This document shows, in pieces, positions 1-8,083 of a stretch of DNA of 64,000 nucleotides. The stretch is from assembly GCA_964229355.1 (NCBI GenBank), contig CAXRDE010000002.1, positions 62,001-126,000 of the forward strand, written 5' to 3'. A program made the translations under genes and the position numbers. This DNA is from CAXRDE01 sp964229355 (GTDB lineage Bacteria > Cyanobacteriota > Sericytochromatia > UBA7694). How positions within the stretch are numbered: position 1 is the first letter of the stretch; the number at the start of each line of letters is the position of its first letter. The notes under the pieces were generated by a model that was given only the letters and a program-made list of their open reading frames with translations, did not search any database and was not told the DNA's origin.

Positions 1-675
1 TTTCAGGGGCTTATGCAACAACTGGGGCTCTGGGAAGGCCAGGCATGGTTAGACAAGTGGCGTGCCCATAAACAGGGCAAGCAAGCGCTTGAACCCCCAA
101 AAGTGGAATACGTTATTGAGACCGAGACCGTTGACCCCATTGCCGCCATGCAGGCCAAAGAACAGCGCCTGGCCGATAAGCGCAAAGGGCGACGAATGCT
201 GGGGCTCGAAGAAGTGGACACCGCTGCCATGGAGCGCTGGTTAAAGCCAGCTGAAGTCACCACTTCACCTGAAATGCAGAAGATACTGCGTGCGCTGGGA
301 CGTACTGAGCATTTGAAGGCCCTCTGTCAATTGGTGGTTCCCGCAGTGCAGTGGCAGACTCTCGATACGCCCCATAAACGTCTGCTGTTTCGGGTGTTTG
401 AGCAATATGCGCACACGGATCTTTCCAGTATTAAAGATGAAATTTTGTGCCATACCGCTGAAGATGCGGTGGGCCTTTTGCGCGAAATTCTGGCAGAAAT
501 TGAACTGAAAATTAACTGGATGGAACGTCACTTAGACAAAGATAAGCGTCTGGTGTATAAAGATGCTTTTGAAGCCTTAACACAGCTTCAGGCAGAAATT
601 CAGCAAAAAGAACGCCTGAATAGCCTGGAATACAGGCGCTCTGCTGCGGCTCAATACGGACGCTATTCGGGTTAG
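1..675 (+). CDS. Hypothetical protein, 5' partial
   Basis: The reading frame is open from base 1, so the gene probably begins upstream. The first ATG inside the window is at 13 and would give 220 residues. I do not recognise a family. The product is hydrophilic and helical, with charged segments (residues ~40-60 and ~150-200) and no signal peptide or membrane segment. It ends with TAG at 673-675, and a separate promoter follows before the ATP-grasp gene, so it probably closes an upstream operon. That it is coding is well supported by length and composition; the function is unknown. Confidence 0.7.
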   Translation, partial: FQGLMQQLGLWEGQAWLDKWRAHKQGKQALEPPKVEYVIETETVDPIAAMQAKEQRLADKRKGRRMLGLEEVDTAAMERWLKPAEVTTSPEMQKILRALGRTEHLKALCQLVVPAVQWQTLDTPHKRLLFRVFEQYAHTDLSSIKDEILCHTAEDAVGLLREILAEIELKINWMERHLDKDKRLVYKDAFEALTQLQAEIQQKERLNSLEYRRSAAAQYGRYSG

Positions 676-694
676 GGTTACAGGACAACTGCTC

Positions 695-703
695 TGCTAT
701 ACT
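695..703 (+). promoter_or_regulatory. Extended -10 promoter of ATP-grasp pair
   Basis: TGCTATACT is an extended -10 (TGn + TATACT, 5/6 consensus). There is no good -35 at 16-18 bp, as expected for extended -10 promoters. Transcription would begin near 710, just ahead of an AAAAGG ribosome site at 716-721. Confidence 0.5.
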
Positions 704-731
704 GTGCTGAATTGTAAAAGGCATGAAAACC

Positions 732-1739
732 ATGAAAAAAAATATCTTGTTTGTGAGCAGCCTACCCGACAACCATCAGGTGCAGGTGACGACCGCGGCT
801 TTAAATGGGGCCTTAAAATATAAGTATCCGGGTACCTGTGATCTTTACCATTACATGGGCCCCCCTGATTGGAACACCCAGCATATTTTGCTAGACAAGC
901 ACCCCGTGCCCATACAATTGTCTCCTGATACCCACTATCTGATCAATCAGGTGGCCGAGCCCGATACCCACACCTTTGGCTTAGCGCGGGTTCAACAGCT
1001 GATGAAGGAATATCCTCATTTGTCTGTTTTTAATCCACCTGAGGCGGTGGCCATGACCCGTCGCGATCGGGTTTATCAGCGCTTAAAGCATATTCCAGGG
1101 CTCGTGGTGCCCCCCACCGTGCGTTTTATGCCCCGTAGCCCGCAAGACATTGCCGAGCGGGTGGCTTTAGAGGGGATGCAATACCCCGTGATTGTGAAAG
1201 GGGCCGGTGTGCACAATGGGCAGCAAATGGTGCGGCTTGACAGTCCAGATCACCACACGCCTCTTGATGCCCTGGCTTTGGACGGACGCCCTTATTACCT
1301 GATTCAGTATTATGAAACGGCGCAAGAGGGACTGTACAAAAAACACCGTTTGGTCATGGTGCGGGGGCAGGTGTTTCCGCGTCACCTCTGCGTATTGGAT
1401 CACTGGGCCATCGCCTTTCCGGAGGCCCTTGCCTTTATGGCTAAGCATGCGGGGTACTTTGCCGAAGAAGCCGATTTTATTGCGCAGTTTGACGGGAAAT
1501 GGGGCCCCCTTTTAAGTCCCCTTGCACGGCAGATTTATAGCGCGTTGCCCATGGACTTTGTGGGCTTAGACTGTTGCCTTTTGCCCGATGGCCGCGTGCT
1601 GCTTTTTGAACTCAATGCCAATATGCTGCTTTTAAGAAGCAGCAGCACGCAACAGGCGCCCCTGGATGCCATTGTGCGTATTAAAACAGCGCTTCATGAG
1701 GCCTGTAACCAGGATATGGAGGGCATTTGTCGTGCCTAA
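732..1739 (+). CDS. ATP-grasp domain protein, copy 1
   Basis: Predicted ATP-grasp ligase of the RimK/glutathione-synthetase type (ATP-dependent carboxylate-amine or thiol ligation); the substrate is unknown. Visible features are a short N-terminal domain, a nucleotide-binding lysine in the segment VIVKGAG (about residue 156), and a C-terminal metal site DFVGLD...LFELNAN with the E-x-N pair typical of the fold. I place the start at ATG 732 because the in-frame ATG 723 lies only 1 nt from the AAAAGG ribosome site, and the paralogue downstream also begins at the equivalent residue. Its last codons overlap the GTG start of the second copy, so the two are translationally coupled. The call of ATP-grasp is inference from motifs; family membership is fairly sure, function is not. 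Confidence 0.75.
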   Translation: MKKNILFVSSLPDNHQVQVTTAALNGALKYKYPGTCDLYHYMGPPDWNTQHILLDKHPVPIQLSPDTHYLINQVAEPDTHTFGLARVQQLMKEYPHLSVFNPPEAVAMTRRDRVYQRLKHIPGLVVPPTVRFMPRSPQDIAERVALEGMQYPVIVKGAGVHNGQQMVRLDSPDHHTPLDALALDGRPYYLIQYYETAQEGLYKKHRLVMVRGQVFPRHLCVLDHWAIAFPEALAFMAKHAGYFAEEADFIAQFDGKWGPLLSPLARQIYSALPMDFVGLDCCLLPDGRVLLFELNANMLLLRSSSTQQAPLDAIVRIKTALHEACNQDMEGICRA

Positions 1740-2727
1740 CTTACTGTTTGTGAGTGGTTTACCCAATGACGGTCGAGTCGAGGTCACCCGTGCCCACCCC
1801 AATGGACAGGTGAATTACAAATACAGTGGCGTCTGCGACTTTTACAATTACCTCAATGCGCCGACGTGGCGCAAAAAACTGATTGTTTTAGACACCCGTG
1901 ATGTGCCCATTACCCTGACCCCTGAAACCCATCTCCTGGTCAATCAAATGGCTGAGCCTGATAGCCACTCTGTGGTTTTAGAACGCTTAGTGCATTTGAC
2001 CACGCAATATCCTGAAATACCTGTTTTTAACCCGCCTCACTCCATCATGCAAACCCGTAGAGACCTGTTGGCAGAAAGCTTGCAAGACATTGAAGGTCTG
2101 GTGGTCCCCCGTACCCTGCGCATTCAGCCACGAAGCTCACAAGCGGTTTTTGGTGCCATTGACGCAGCCAGCTTAAGTTACCCAGTCATTTTAAAAGCGG
2201 CTGGACAACACGGTGGTAAGCAAACCGTGTTGCTCAAAGGCCCCGAGCCCGAGGCCCTTTATCCGGTGGCGCTCGACGGGCGGCCGTACTATTTGATTGA
2301 CTATATTGATAGTGCCGTGAACGGGGTTTATCAAAAATTTCGTCTGGTCATGGTGCAGGGTCGGGTCTATCCTCACCATTTTCGCACCTCTGATCAGTGG
2401 CTTGTGCACTTTCATTCCGCGCAAACTTACATGGACCAGCAGCAAGCATATTACACGCAAGAAATGAATTTTTTTAAACACTTTGAACGCGATATCTTAC
2501 CTCAGGTTCAGGCCCCTTTAAAGGCCCTCTACGAGCGTTTGCCCCTTGATTTTGTGGGCATAGACGCCTGCTTGTTGCCCGATGGACAATTGCTGCTTTT
2601 TGAAGCCAATGCCAATATGCTTATTTTTCGTACCCAACAACTGAAGCTTCCTTATTTCGAACCGGTAGTGGCTCAAATTCGCGAAGCAGCGGTACTTGCG
2701 TTAAATAATAAATTAAGAAAAGCTTAA
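1732..2727 (+). CDS. ATP-grasp domain protein, copy 2
   Basis: Paralogue of the preceding gene, matching it along the whole length (331 aa). Shared blocks include NLLFVSGLPNDG, YKYSGVCDFYNYL, FNPP, RTLRIQPRS, VILKAAG (lysine ~155) and DFVGIDACLLPDG...FEANANM. Start chosen at GTG 1732 because GGAGGG at 1718-1723 is spaced 8 nt from it and it overlaps the upstream stop by 8 nt; ATG codons further upstream lie inside the first gene. The two proteins differ at many positions, so the duplication is old and the copies may act as a heterodimer or on two substrates. No substrate-specific partner gene lies next to them. Confidence 0.75.
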   Translation: MPNLLFVSGLPNDGRVEVTRAHPNGQVNYKYSGVCDFYNYLNAPTWRKKLIVLDTRDVPITLTPETHLLVNQMAEPDSHSVVLERLVHLTTQYPEIPVFNPPHSIMQTRRDLLAESLQDIEGLVVPRTLRIQPRSSQAVFGAIDAASLSYPVILKAAGQHGGKQTVLLKGPEPEALYPVALDGRPYYLIDYIDSAVNGVYQKFRLVMVQGRVYPHHFRTSDQWLVHFHSAQTYMDQQQAYYTQEMNFFKHFERDILPQVQAPLKALYERLPLDFVGIDACLLPDGQLLLFEANANMLIFRTQQLKLPYFEPVVAQIREAAVLALNNKLRKA

Positions 2728-2784
2728 GATCGCCCCTGACCCTTTGCTCTTTACAAATATTTACATAGAACGGGTTTTGTCACG

Positions 2785-2813
2785 TAGACAAACGGCAAAT
2801 TCGCGGATATTCT
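2785..2813 (+). promoter_or_regulatory. Possible promoter ahead of terminator
   Basis: TAGACA (2785-2790), 17-nt spacer, TATTCT (2808-2813). Only about 70 nt separate the expected start site from the hairpin at 2884-2905, so a transcript from here would be a short RNA or an attenuated leader of the lipoprotein gene at 2960. Confidence 0.3.
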
Positions 2814-2883
2814 GTATACACGCACGCCCTTTACTGTCGCTGCTTTGTTAAAAAGCAACGAAATAATGTCATTTACAAAACAA

Positions 2884-2912
2884 ACCCAAGTCGATTGGCT
2901 TGGGTCTTTCTT
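2884..2912 (+). terminator. Rho-independent terminator
   Basis: ACCCAAG (2884-2890) pairs with CTTGGGT (2899-2905) around an 8-nt loop and is followed by a T-rich tail (CTTTCTT). It may end the ATP-grasp transcript or a short RNA from the promoter at 2785. Confidence 0.6.
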
Positions 2913-2959
2913 GTATGATCCAGGCTTGCCCTAATTTAAAAAATTAAGGAACTTTAGCT

Positions 2960-4945
2960 ATGAAAAAGCGCGAACTTTTACAGGGGATTTGCGCTGCGAG
3001 TGTGGTCCTGATGACCGTGGCCTGTCAACCCACGACGGTACCCTCTACGACGCCATCCCCCTCTGCTGTACCCACAGCGACCCCCACTTCTAATCCTGCT
3101 GAGGAACCGGTGATTAACCCTCAGCCTACGACCTCGGCATCTCCTTCACCTGCAGCCTCTGTTCCGCCTGCGGTGGTAGAGGGCAGCAGCAATGCGGTGA
3201 TTGATGCGCCTGCGAATGCGCCTGTGGTGGCGCTCAGCGAAATCCGTTCCATTGTGGTGAGCAGCTCTCGCTTCTTGAACGAAGGAGCCGGCAGTACCAC
3301 CCAGCTCAAAGTTTCTTTAAAAGACGCTGCAGGCAATGCCGTGCGCGTTGAAGATGTAAAGCTCATCTTTGAAAGTTTAAATCCCACCCGCTTTTCGGTA
3401 AGTGCCGACGGCACCGTGACCGCCCTGGTGGACTTTGGTACCGGCAGAATTCAGGTGACTGAGCCCACCTCTGGTCTGTCTGCTTCCCTCGATATGTCCG
3501 TGTCTAGCGGTGTGTTATCGGGTGGCGGAGGCGGTGGTGGCGGCGGTGGCGGTAGTACCACCAGCCCAACACCTACCCCATCTCCCAGTCCTTCTTCTAC
3601 CCTGGGGCTTAGCCTGAGTTATGCGGGCCTGGGCCTTGATGTTTTTCGCGTCAATAGCACCACCGAAGGCGCGCAAGAAAACGCCAAAGTAGCCATGGAC
3701 TCAGCGGGTAACTACGTGGTGATCTGGGAATCTATGCCTGCCATTACTGGTGAAACCGCCGATGAGCTGTGCGGTAGTGACGTGTGCTTTAACTACGTCT
3801 CTGAAGAGAATCGCCTCTCCGGTGCGGACGGCGACGGCAGTGGCATTTTTGGTCAGCGCTTCCGGGCTGACGGCGTGCCTTTAGGTCCTGAGTTTCAGGT
3901 CAACAGCTTCACCCGCGACGCTATTGTTGACACCGAAACCCTGGGTGATGGCGACGGCGTTACCTATTTTGAGCTTAATGGACAAGACACTCCCGATGTG
4001 GCCATGAATGCCAGCGGCCAGTTTGTGGTGGTCTGGGAAAGTGACGAACAAGACGGGGACCGTAACGGTATTTTTGCCCAGCGCTATAACGCCGCGGGTC
4101 AGCCCGTGGGCGGTGAGTTCCAGGTGAACACTATTGCGACCGGCGAACAAGACAACCCCAGCGTGGCCATTCGCAACGACGGTAGTTTTGTGGTGGCCTG
4201 GGAGCACGAAGACGAAAGCGATACGGTGGTACATTACCGTGCCTTTACGGCTGCCGGTAACCCTGTTAGCAACGATCAAGTGATTAACGCGAACGACACC
4301 AGTGAAGTTCACGTGGCTGCCAGTAGCACGGGTGAAGTCACCATTGCCTGGGAAGACCGCGGTTTCAATATCTCGACTCCAGATCCAAATGCGCAGCTCA
4401 TTTCTTTTCAGCGCTTAAACAGCAGTTCTGCCCTTGTGGGTACCCAGGGTTCAGTAGTCGCCATGGGCGAGGCCTACTCTTTTGACCTGGCCTATCTGGC
4501 CAACGGACAGCTGGTGTTTGGCTGGGAATTTGACGGCAGTGCCTATTTTAATTTGTATAACAGCAGCAATGCCGCGCTCTTGAGTCCCGCCCAAAAAGCC
4601 TCAACTGACAGTGACGGTAACGTCAGCGGTGTTTCGGTCTCTAGCAACGGCAGCGATCGCTTTGCTTTAAGCTGGGATTCTAATGCACTAACTCCTGATA
4701 ACAGCGTTTATGCGCGCGCCTACAGTTACAGCAATGCAGTTTTAACGCCTGGTAATGAAATGCGCATTAACAAGGAATTGGGCAATACCGAAACCGGTCT
4801 GGACAATGATCGCGACGACGCCCACATTGCCATGGATATCAACGGCAATCTGGTGATTGTCTGGGAAGCGGATCTGGATCACCCTGAAGACCCTGTGTTT
4901 GGTGTCTTTGGTAAGCTCTTAACCAATAACGGAGATGTAAAATAA
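2960..4945 (+). CDS. Secreted lipoprotein with poly-Gly hinge and repeat domain
   Basis: Surface or outer-membrane lipoprotein, 661 aa. Residues 1-22 form a type II signal peptide ending in the lipobox VAC (Cys22). A Pro/Ser/Thr-rich tether (~23-75) follows, then a small Ig-like (BIG2-like) domain (~95-185), an 11-Gly run coded at 3531-3563, a TPTPSPSPS stretch, and a C-terminal domain. That domain has repeats of the kind 'VAMNASGQFVVVWES ... GIFAQRYNAAGQPVGGEFQVN', common in large secreted bacterial proteins and probably a beta-propeller. Ribosome site AAGGA lies at 2946-2950. It is followed after 1 nt by a second lipoprotein with the same repeats, so the two form an operon. Ligand unknown. 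Confidence 0.85.
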   Translation: MKKRELLQGICAASVVLMTVACQPTTVPSTTPSPSAVPTATPTSNPAEEPVINPQPTTSASPSPAASVPPAVVEGSSNAVIDAPANAPVVALSEIRSIVVSSSRFLNEGAGSTTQLKVSLKDAAGNAVRVEDVKLIFESLNPTRFSVSADGTVTALVDFGTGRIQVTEPTSGLSASLDMSVSSGVLSGGGGGGGGGGGSTTSPTPTPSPSPSSTLGLSLSYAGLGLDVFRVNSTTEGAQENAKVAMDSAGNYVVIWESMPAITGETADELCGSDVCFNYVSEENRLSGADGDGSGIFGQRFRADGVPLGPEFQVNSFTRDAIVDTETLGDGDGVTYFELNGQDTPDVAMNASGQFVVVWESDEQDGDRNGIFAQRYNAAGQPVGGEFQVNTIATGEQDNPSVAIRNDGSFVVAWEHEDESDTVVHYRAFTAAGNPVSNDQVINANDTSEVHVAASSTGEVTIAWEDRGFNISTPDPNAQLISFQRLNSSSALVGTQGSVVAMGEAYSFDLAYLANGQLVFGWEFDGSAYFNLYNSSNAALLSPAQKASTDSDGNVSGVSVSSNGSDRFALSWDSNALTPDNSVYARAYSYSNAVLTPGNEMRINKELGNTETGLDNDRDDAHIAMDINGNLVIVWEADLDHPEDPVFGVFGKLLTNNGDVK

Positions 4946-4946
4946 G

Positions 4947-7900
4947 ATGAAAAATCCCATGAAAAAAATTCTCGCAAGTTCGTTGTCTCTTTTTCTGGTG
5001 GGGTGTGGTCTGGCCCAAACTCCTGGACAAATGCCCACCCTGAATAGCAAAAACAATGCGGCGGTAGATGCGCAAAAGCAAAACGCCAAAACCGCCATTC
5101 CTTTGCAAAAACCCACGGTCAATTACGAGGCCAAAGGAACAGTTACCAATGGTGAAGAAGCCATTCAGCTCAAAATGAACTGGCTACAGCCCACCGGCTA
5201 TACCGTACAATTTGCACCCTATAGCGATCTGAAGTTTATTAAAGTTGAAGTGATGGGTAAAAACGCAGCAGGTGTCGACACCACCTGGACCACCACACAA
5301 CCTTTCGTGCCGGTGAGCGGTCGTACGGCCACCGCCAGCGTGGCGGGTATGCCTGTGGTGGACGGTGACCTGCGCATTGTCAAAATTACCGGCTACGATG
5401 CCAATCAGGTCATGCTGCCTGCCTTTAGCACCCAGAGTTACTACTTCTCAGCCACCAATCAATTGGCTATTGGTATTGCGATCGATCGCCAGAGCGCTTT
5501 ACTGTCACAGGTGCTGCACCTGTTAAAAGAAGAAACCTTTGACGACCAGGATCCGCTGGTCGCAGACCCGCTGGTGCTGGATATTTTAAAGAGTGCCGGC
5601 GATCTCAGTAAACTCAGCACGGCCTTTGCGGGAGCCATGAACTTTGACATGGTCACCAAAGACTACGAACGCGATCCTTCGACCTTTGACGCGCAAAAAG
5701 TCGCCGACTATATCACCCAACACCTAACGGCTACCGGTTTATTGTTGGGCAATCTTGAGAGTGCTGATTTTGAACTGTTTTTAACCGATGGTTCAGCACA
5801 AATCGCCATGGGTGACCTCAGCGATATGGAAATTACTTTCAGTCAAACCGGCGGCCCACAAGGTACCCGCATGTTGGGCGAAAACCTGATTTTAATGGTA
5901 AACGACCCCATCTCTAAACCCATGCAAATTCCAGTCGGTACGGCTTCAGGACTGAGCGTGGATATTAACGACATCGCACCAGGTACATGGACCCTGACCC
6001 TTGCCAAAGAAGATGGTACCGTGCTCGAAAGCCGTACCGTTACCGTTGACGATCAGGGTGTGGCAGAAGGTGACTTTGACTTTGACGTTAGCAATGATGT
6101 CAAAGAACTGCGCCAGGTGAGTGTTCACTTACAAATGCTCGACAAAATGGCCAAATGGGGTGAGCCGCTGTACCTGAACTTTAGCTCGCGCCCCGGTTAC
6201 AAAGTGCTGGTGGACGGCGAGTCTCGCTATACCCATGGTGCCATGGTGCCGGTGGGTGAAACCACCGTCTATGTGCGCACTCGCACGGGCAAACTGTTGG
6301 GGCAAAGCACCCTGACGGTGAGCGCCAACGGCACCGCAACCCAGGCGCAAAATCCCATGGTGTTAACCGATGTGACCGCCAGCGAAGCCATGTTTGTCAA
6401 CGAAGACACCGCAGGCTTTAATACGGCCTCTAAAATTGCCCGCTCTGCCAACGGGGACTACACCGTGGCCTGGCTGCAATTGCCTTTCGGTGGCCCTGAG
6501 TCGGGTGAAGGCGGGCTTAAAGCGCGTATTTATGCCGCCAACGGAACTCCCAAAACCGATACCTTCACCATTGCCACTTCTGAAGAAATCTCCTTTACCG
6601 GTCTGGGTTTCTCTGAAATGGGTTTTCAGAGCCTGTTTGATTTAGATATGGACCAGGCCGGTAACGTGGTGGTGGTGTGGTCGCGCACCGAACAAAACTT
6701 TGGCAATACCAATGCCAACGTTTACGCTCAGGTGTTCAATAATGCCGGTGTGGCTTTAGATTCTGTACCTTTCCGCGTTCACCGTGAGACCCAGCAAGAC
6801 CAGTTTATGCCTTCGGTATCGGTAACCAATAACGGCCAGTATGTGGTGACCTGGAGCGACACTTACGACCACAATGATCTCGACGATGGCGACAGCACCA
6901 TTGATCCTAAAATTCGTGGTCGCTTGCTCGACATTAACGGTGAAGTGGTGAATGCCGACGAGTTTTATGTCGCATTCCCTGATGACGTAGACGATAATCA
7001 GGTGGCCTCTCAGACTGCCATTAACAACAACGGTGACTTTGTGGTGACCTGGGTTGAATTTGACGACTCTGAACTTGGTGACGATGGTGCTTTGCATGCC
7101 CGTGTTTTTGATGCTGACGGTACGCCCACCATCGACGGTGACGGTGAAAGCATTATTCATGTCACCGACTTTAGAAACCCTGCAGATATGTTTACCATCA
7201 ACAGTCTCAATGACGGTGAAGGCTATCTGGGTTACTTCTTTGGCATGCATGACGTAAGCATGGGTACCAACAGCAAGAACTTTGTGGTGAGCTGGACCAA
7301 TGCGGGCGAAAACGAAGTGGAAGGGGCCACCGGTTTACCGCCTGTGCCTGATTCTATTTATGCCCGCCATTACTACCCGCAGGGCACACCGACGACCACC
7401 TTTGCTTCTTCAGACACCATGGCTGTAAGTTATGACGCCAATAATATCACGATGCCACTGTTTTTCGATGGTGAAAGCTATGCTTACGCCATGGCACCTT
7501 CGGTGGACATGAACAATCAAGGTCACTTTGTGGTGAGCTGGACCCATGTGGATGTACTGGGCCGGAATGAGATTGACCGAGACAACTCACCGTATAACAC
7601 GCCCGACGAAATCGATCATCAACTTGATTTTGATTATCAGTCGGCGAAAAAAATGAGTAACGTGTCTCTGCGTTCGCGGGTGTTCACCCGCGTGGACAAC
7701 GATCTCTTTAGCCCTGCCCGTACCAACCTGGTCAACCCCAATGCCTTCAGACCGTTCCCCTTCGGTAACTTCAGACCCGAAGAAAACGAAGGGAGTATCT
7801 TCTCTGGACCTTACGGCTTCATCTTCTTGCTGAGCTTCCCGGTGGCTGACGTGGCCCTGGCAGACAACAAGAAGCCTGTGGCCACCTGGCAGTATTTTGA

Positions 7901-8030
7901 CTTCTTCGGGAACGTTGAAAACATCCTGGGTGATGGTGACTCCATGATGGGGACCGATATCAGTGCACGGATTTACAACAACGAAATGCTTGCACCTGCG
8001 GCGATACAGCCTTCAATGCCACCCAATTAA
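4947..8030 (+). CDS. Large secreted lipoprotein with FVVxW repeats
   Basis: Lipoprotein of 1027 aa with the signal peptide ending at lipobox VGC (Cys20). The N-terminal 500 residues are not recognised; the C-terminal half repeats the motif 'N-x-G-x-[FY]-V-V-[ST]-W' about six times (for example near residues 500, 570, 635, 700, 780 and 860), the same propeller-like unit as in the preceding gene. GGAG at 4931-4934 is 12 nt from ATG 4947; ATG 4959 is a possible alternative. The pair is presumably exported together to the cell surface. A strong terminator follows the stop. Confidence 0.85.
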   Translation: MKNPMKKILASSLSLFLVGCGLAQTPGQMPTLNSKNNAAVDAQKQNAKTAIPLQKPTVNYEAKGTVTNGEEAIQLKMNWLQPTGYTVQFAPYSDLKFIKVEVMGKNAAGVDTTWTTTQPFVPVSGRTATASVAGMPVVDGDLRIVKITGYDANQVMLPAFSTQSYYFSATNQLAIGIAIDRQSALLSQVLHLLKEETFDDQDPLVADPLVLDILKSAGDLSKLSTAFAGAMNFDMVTKDYERDPSTFDAQKVADYITQHLTATGLLLGNLESADFELFLTDGSAQIAMGDLSDMEITFSQTGGPQGTRMLGENLILMVNDPISKPMQIPVGTASGLSVDINDIAPGTWTLTLAKEDGTVLESRTVTVDDQGVAEGDFDFDVSNDVKELRQVSVHLQMLDKMAKWGEPLYLNFSSRPGYKVLVDGESRYTHGAMVPVGETTVYVRTRTGKLLGQSTLTVSANGTATQAQNPMVLTDVTASEAMFVNEDTAGFNTASKIARSANGDYTVAWLQLPFGGPESGEGGLKARIYAANGTPKTDTFTIATSEEISFTGLGFSEMGFQSLFDLDMDQAGNVVVVWSRTEQNFGNTNANVYAQVFNNAGVALDSVPFRVHRETQQDQFMPSVSVTNNGQYVVTWSDTYDHNDLDDGDSTIDPKIRGRLLDINGEVVNADEFYVAFPDDVDDNQVASQTAINNNGDFVVTWVEFDDSELGDDGALHARVFDADGTPTIDGDGESIIHVTDFRNPADMFTINSLNDGEGYLGYFFGMHDVSMGTNSKNFVVSWTNAGENEVEGATGLPPVPDSIYARHYYPQGTPTTTFASSDTMAVSYDANNITMPLFFDGESYAYAMAPSVDMNNQGHFVVSWTHVDVLGRNEIDRDNSPYNTPDEIDHQLDFDYQSAKKMSNVSLRSRVFTRVDNDLFSPARTNLVNPNAFRPFPFGNFRPEENEGSIFSGPYGFIFLLSFPVADVALADNKKPVATWQYFDFFGNVENILGDGDSMMGTDISARIYNNEMLAPAAIQPSMPPN

Positions 8031-8044
8031 GGTGACTTAAGGAC

Positions 8045-8081
8045 AAAGCCCCTGACCTTTTTATGGGTCGGGGGCTTTTTT
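8045..8081 (+). terminator. Rho-independent terminator
   Basis: AAGCCCCTGACC pairs with GGTCGGGGGCTT (one G-U pair) around a short loop and runs into TTTTTT. It closes the two-lipoprotein operon and sits between convergent genes; on the minus strand the T-tract is poor. Confidence 0.85.
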
Positions 8082-8083
8082 AT

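Noticed and set aside
6756..7250. 164-aa minus-strand ORF opposite the lipoprotein at 4947
   Set aside because: Antisense shadow of the VVxW repeats; no ribosome site or recognisable domain.
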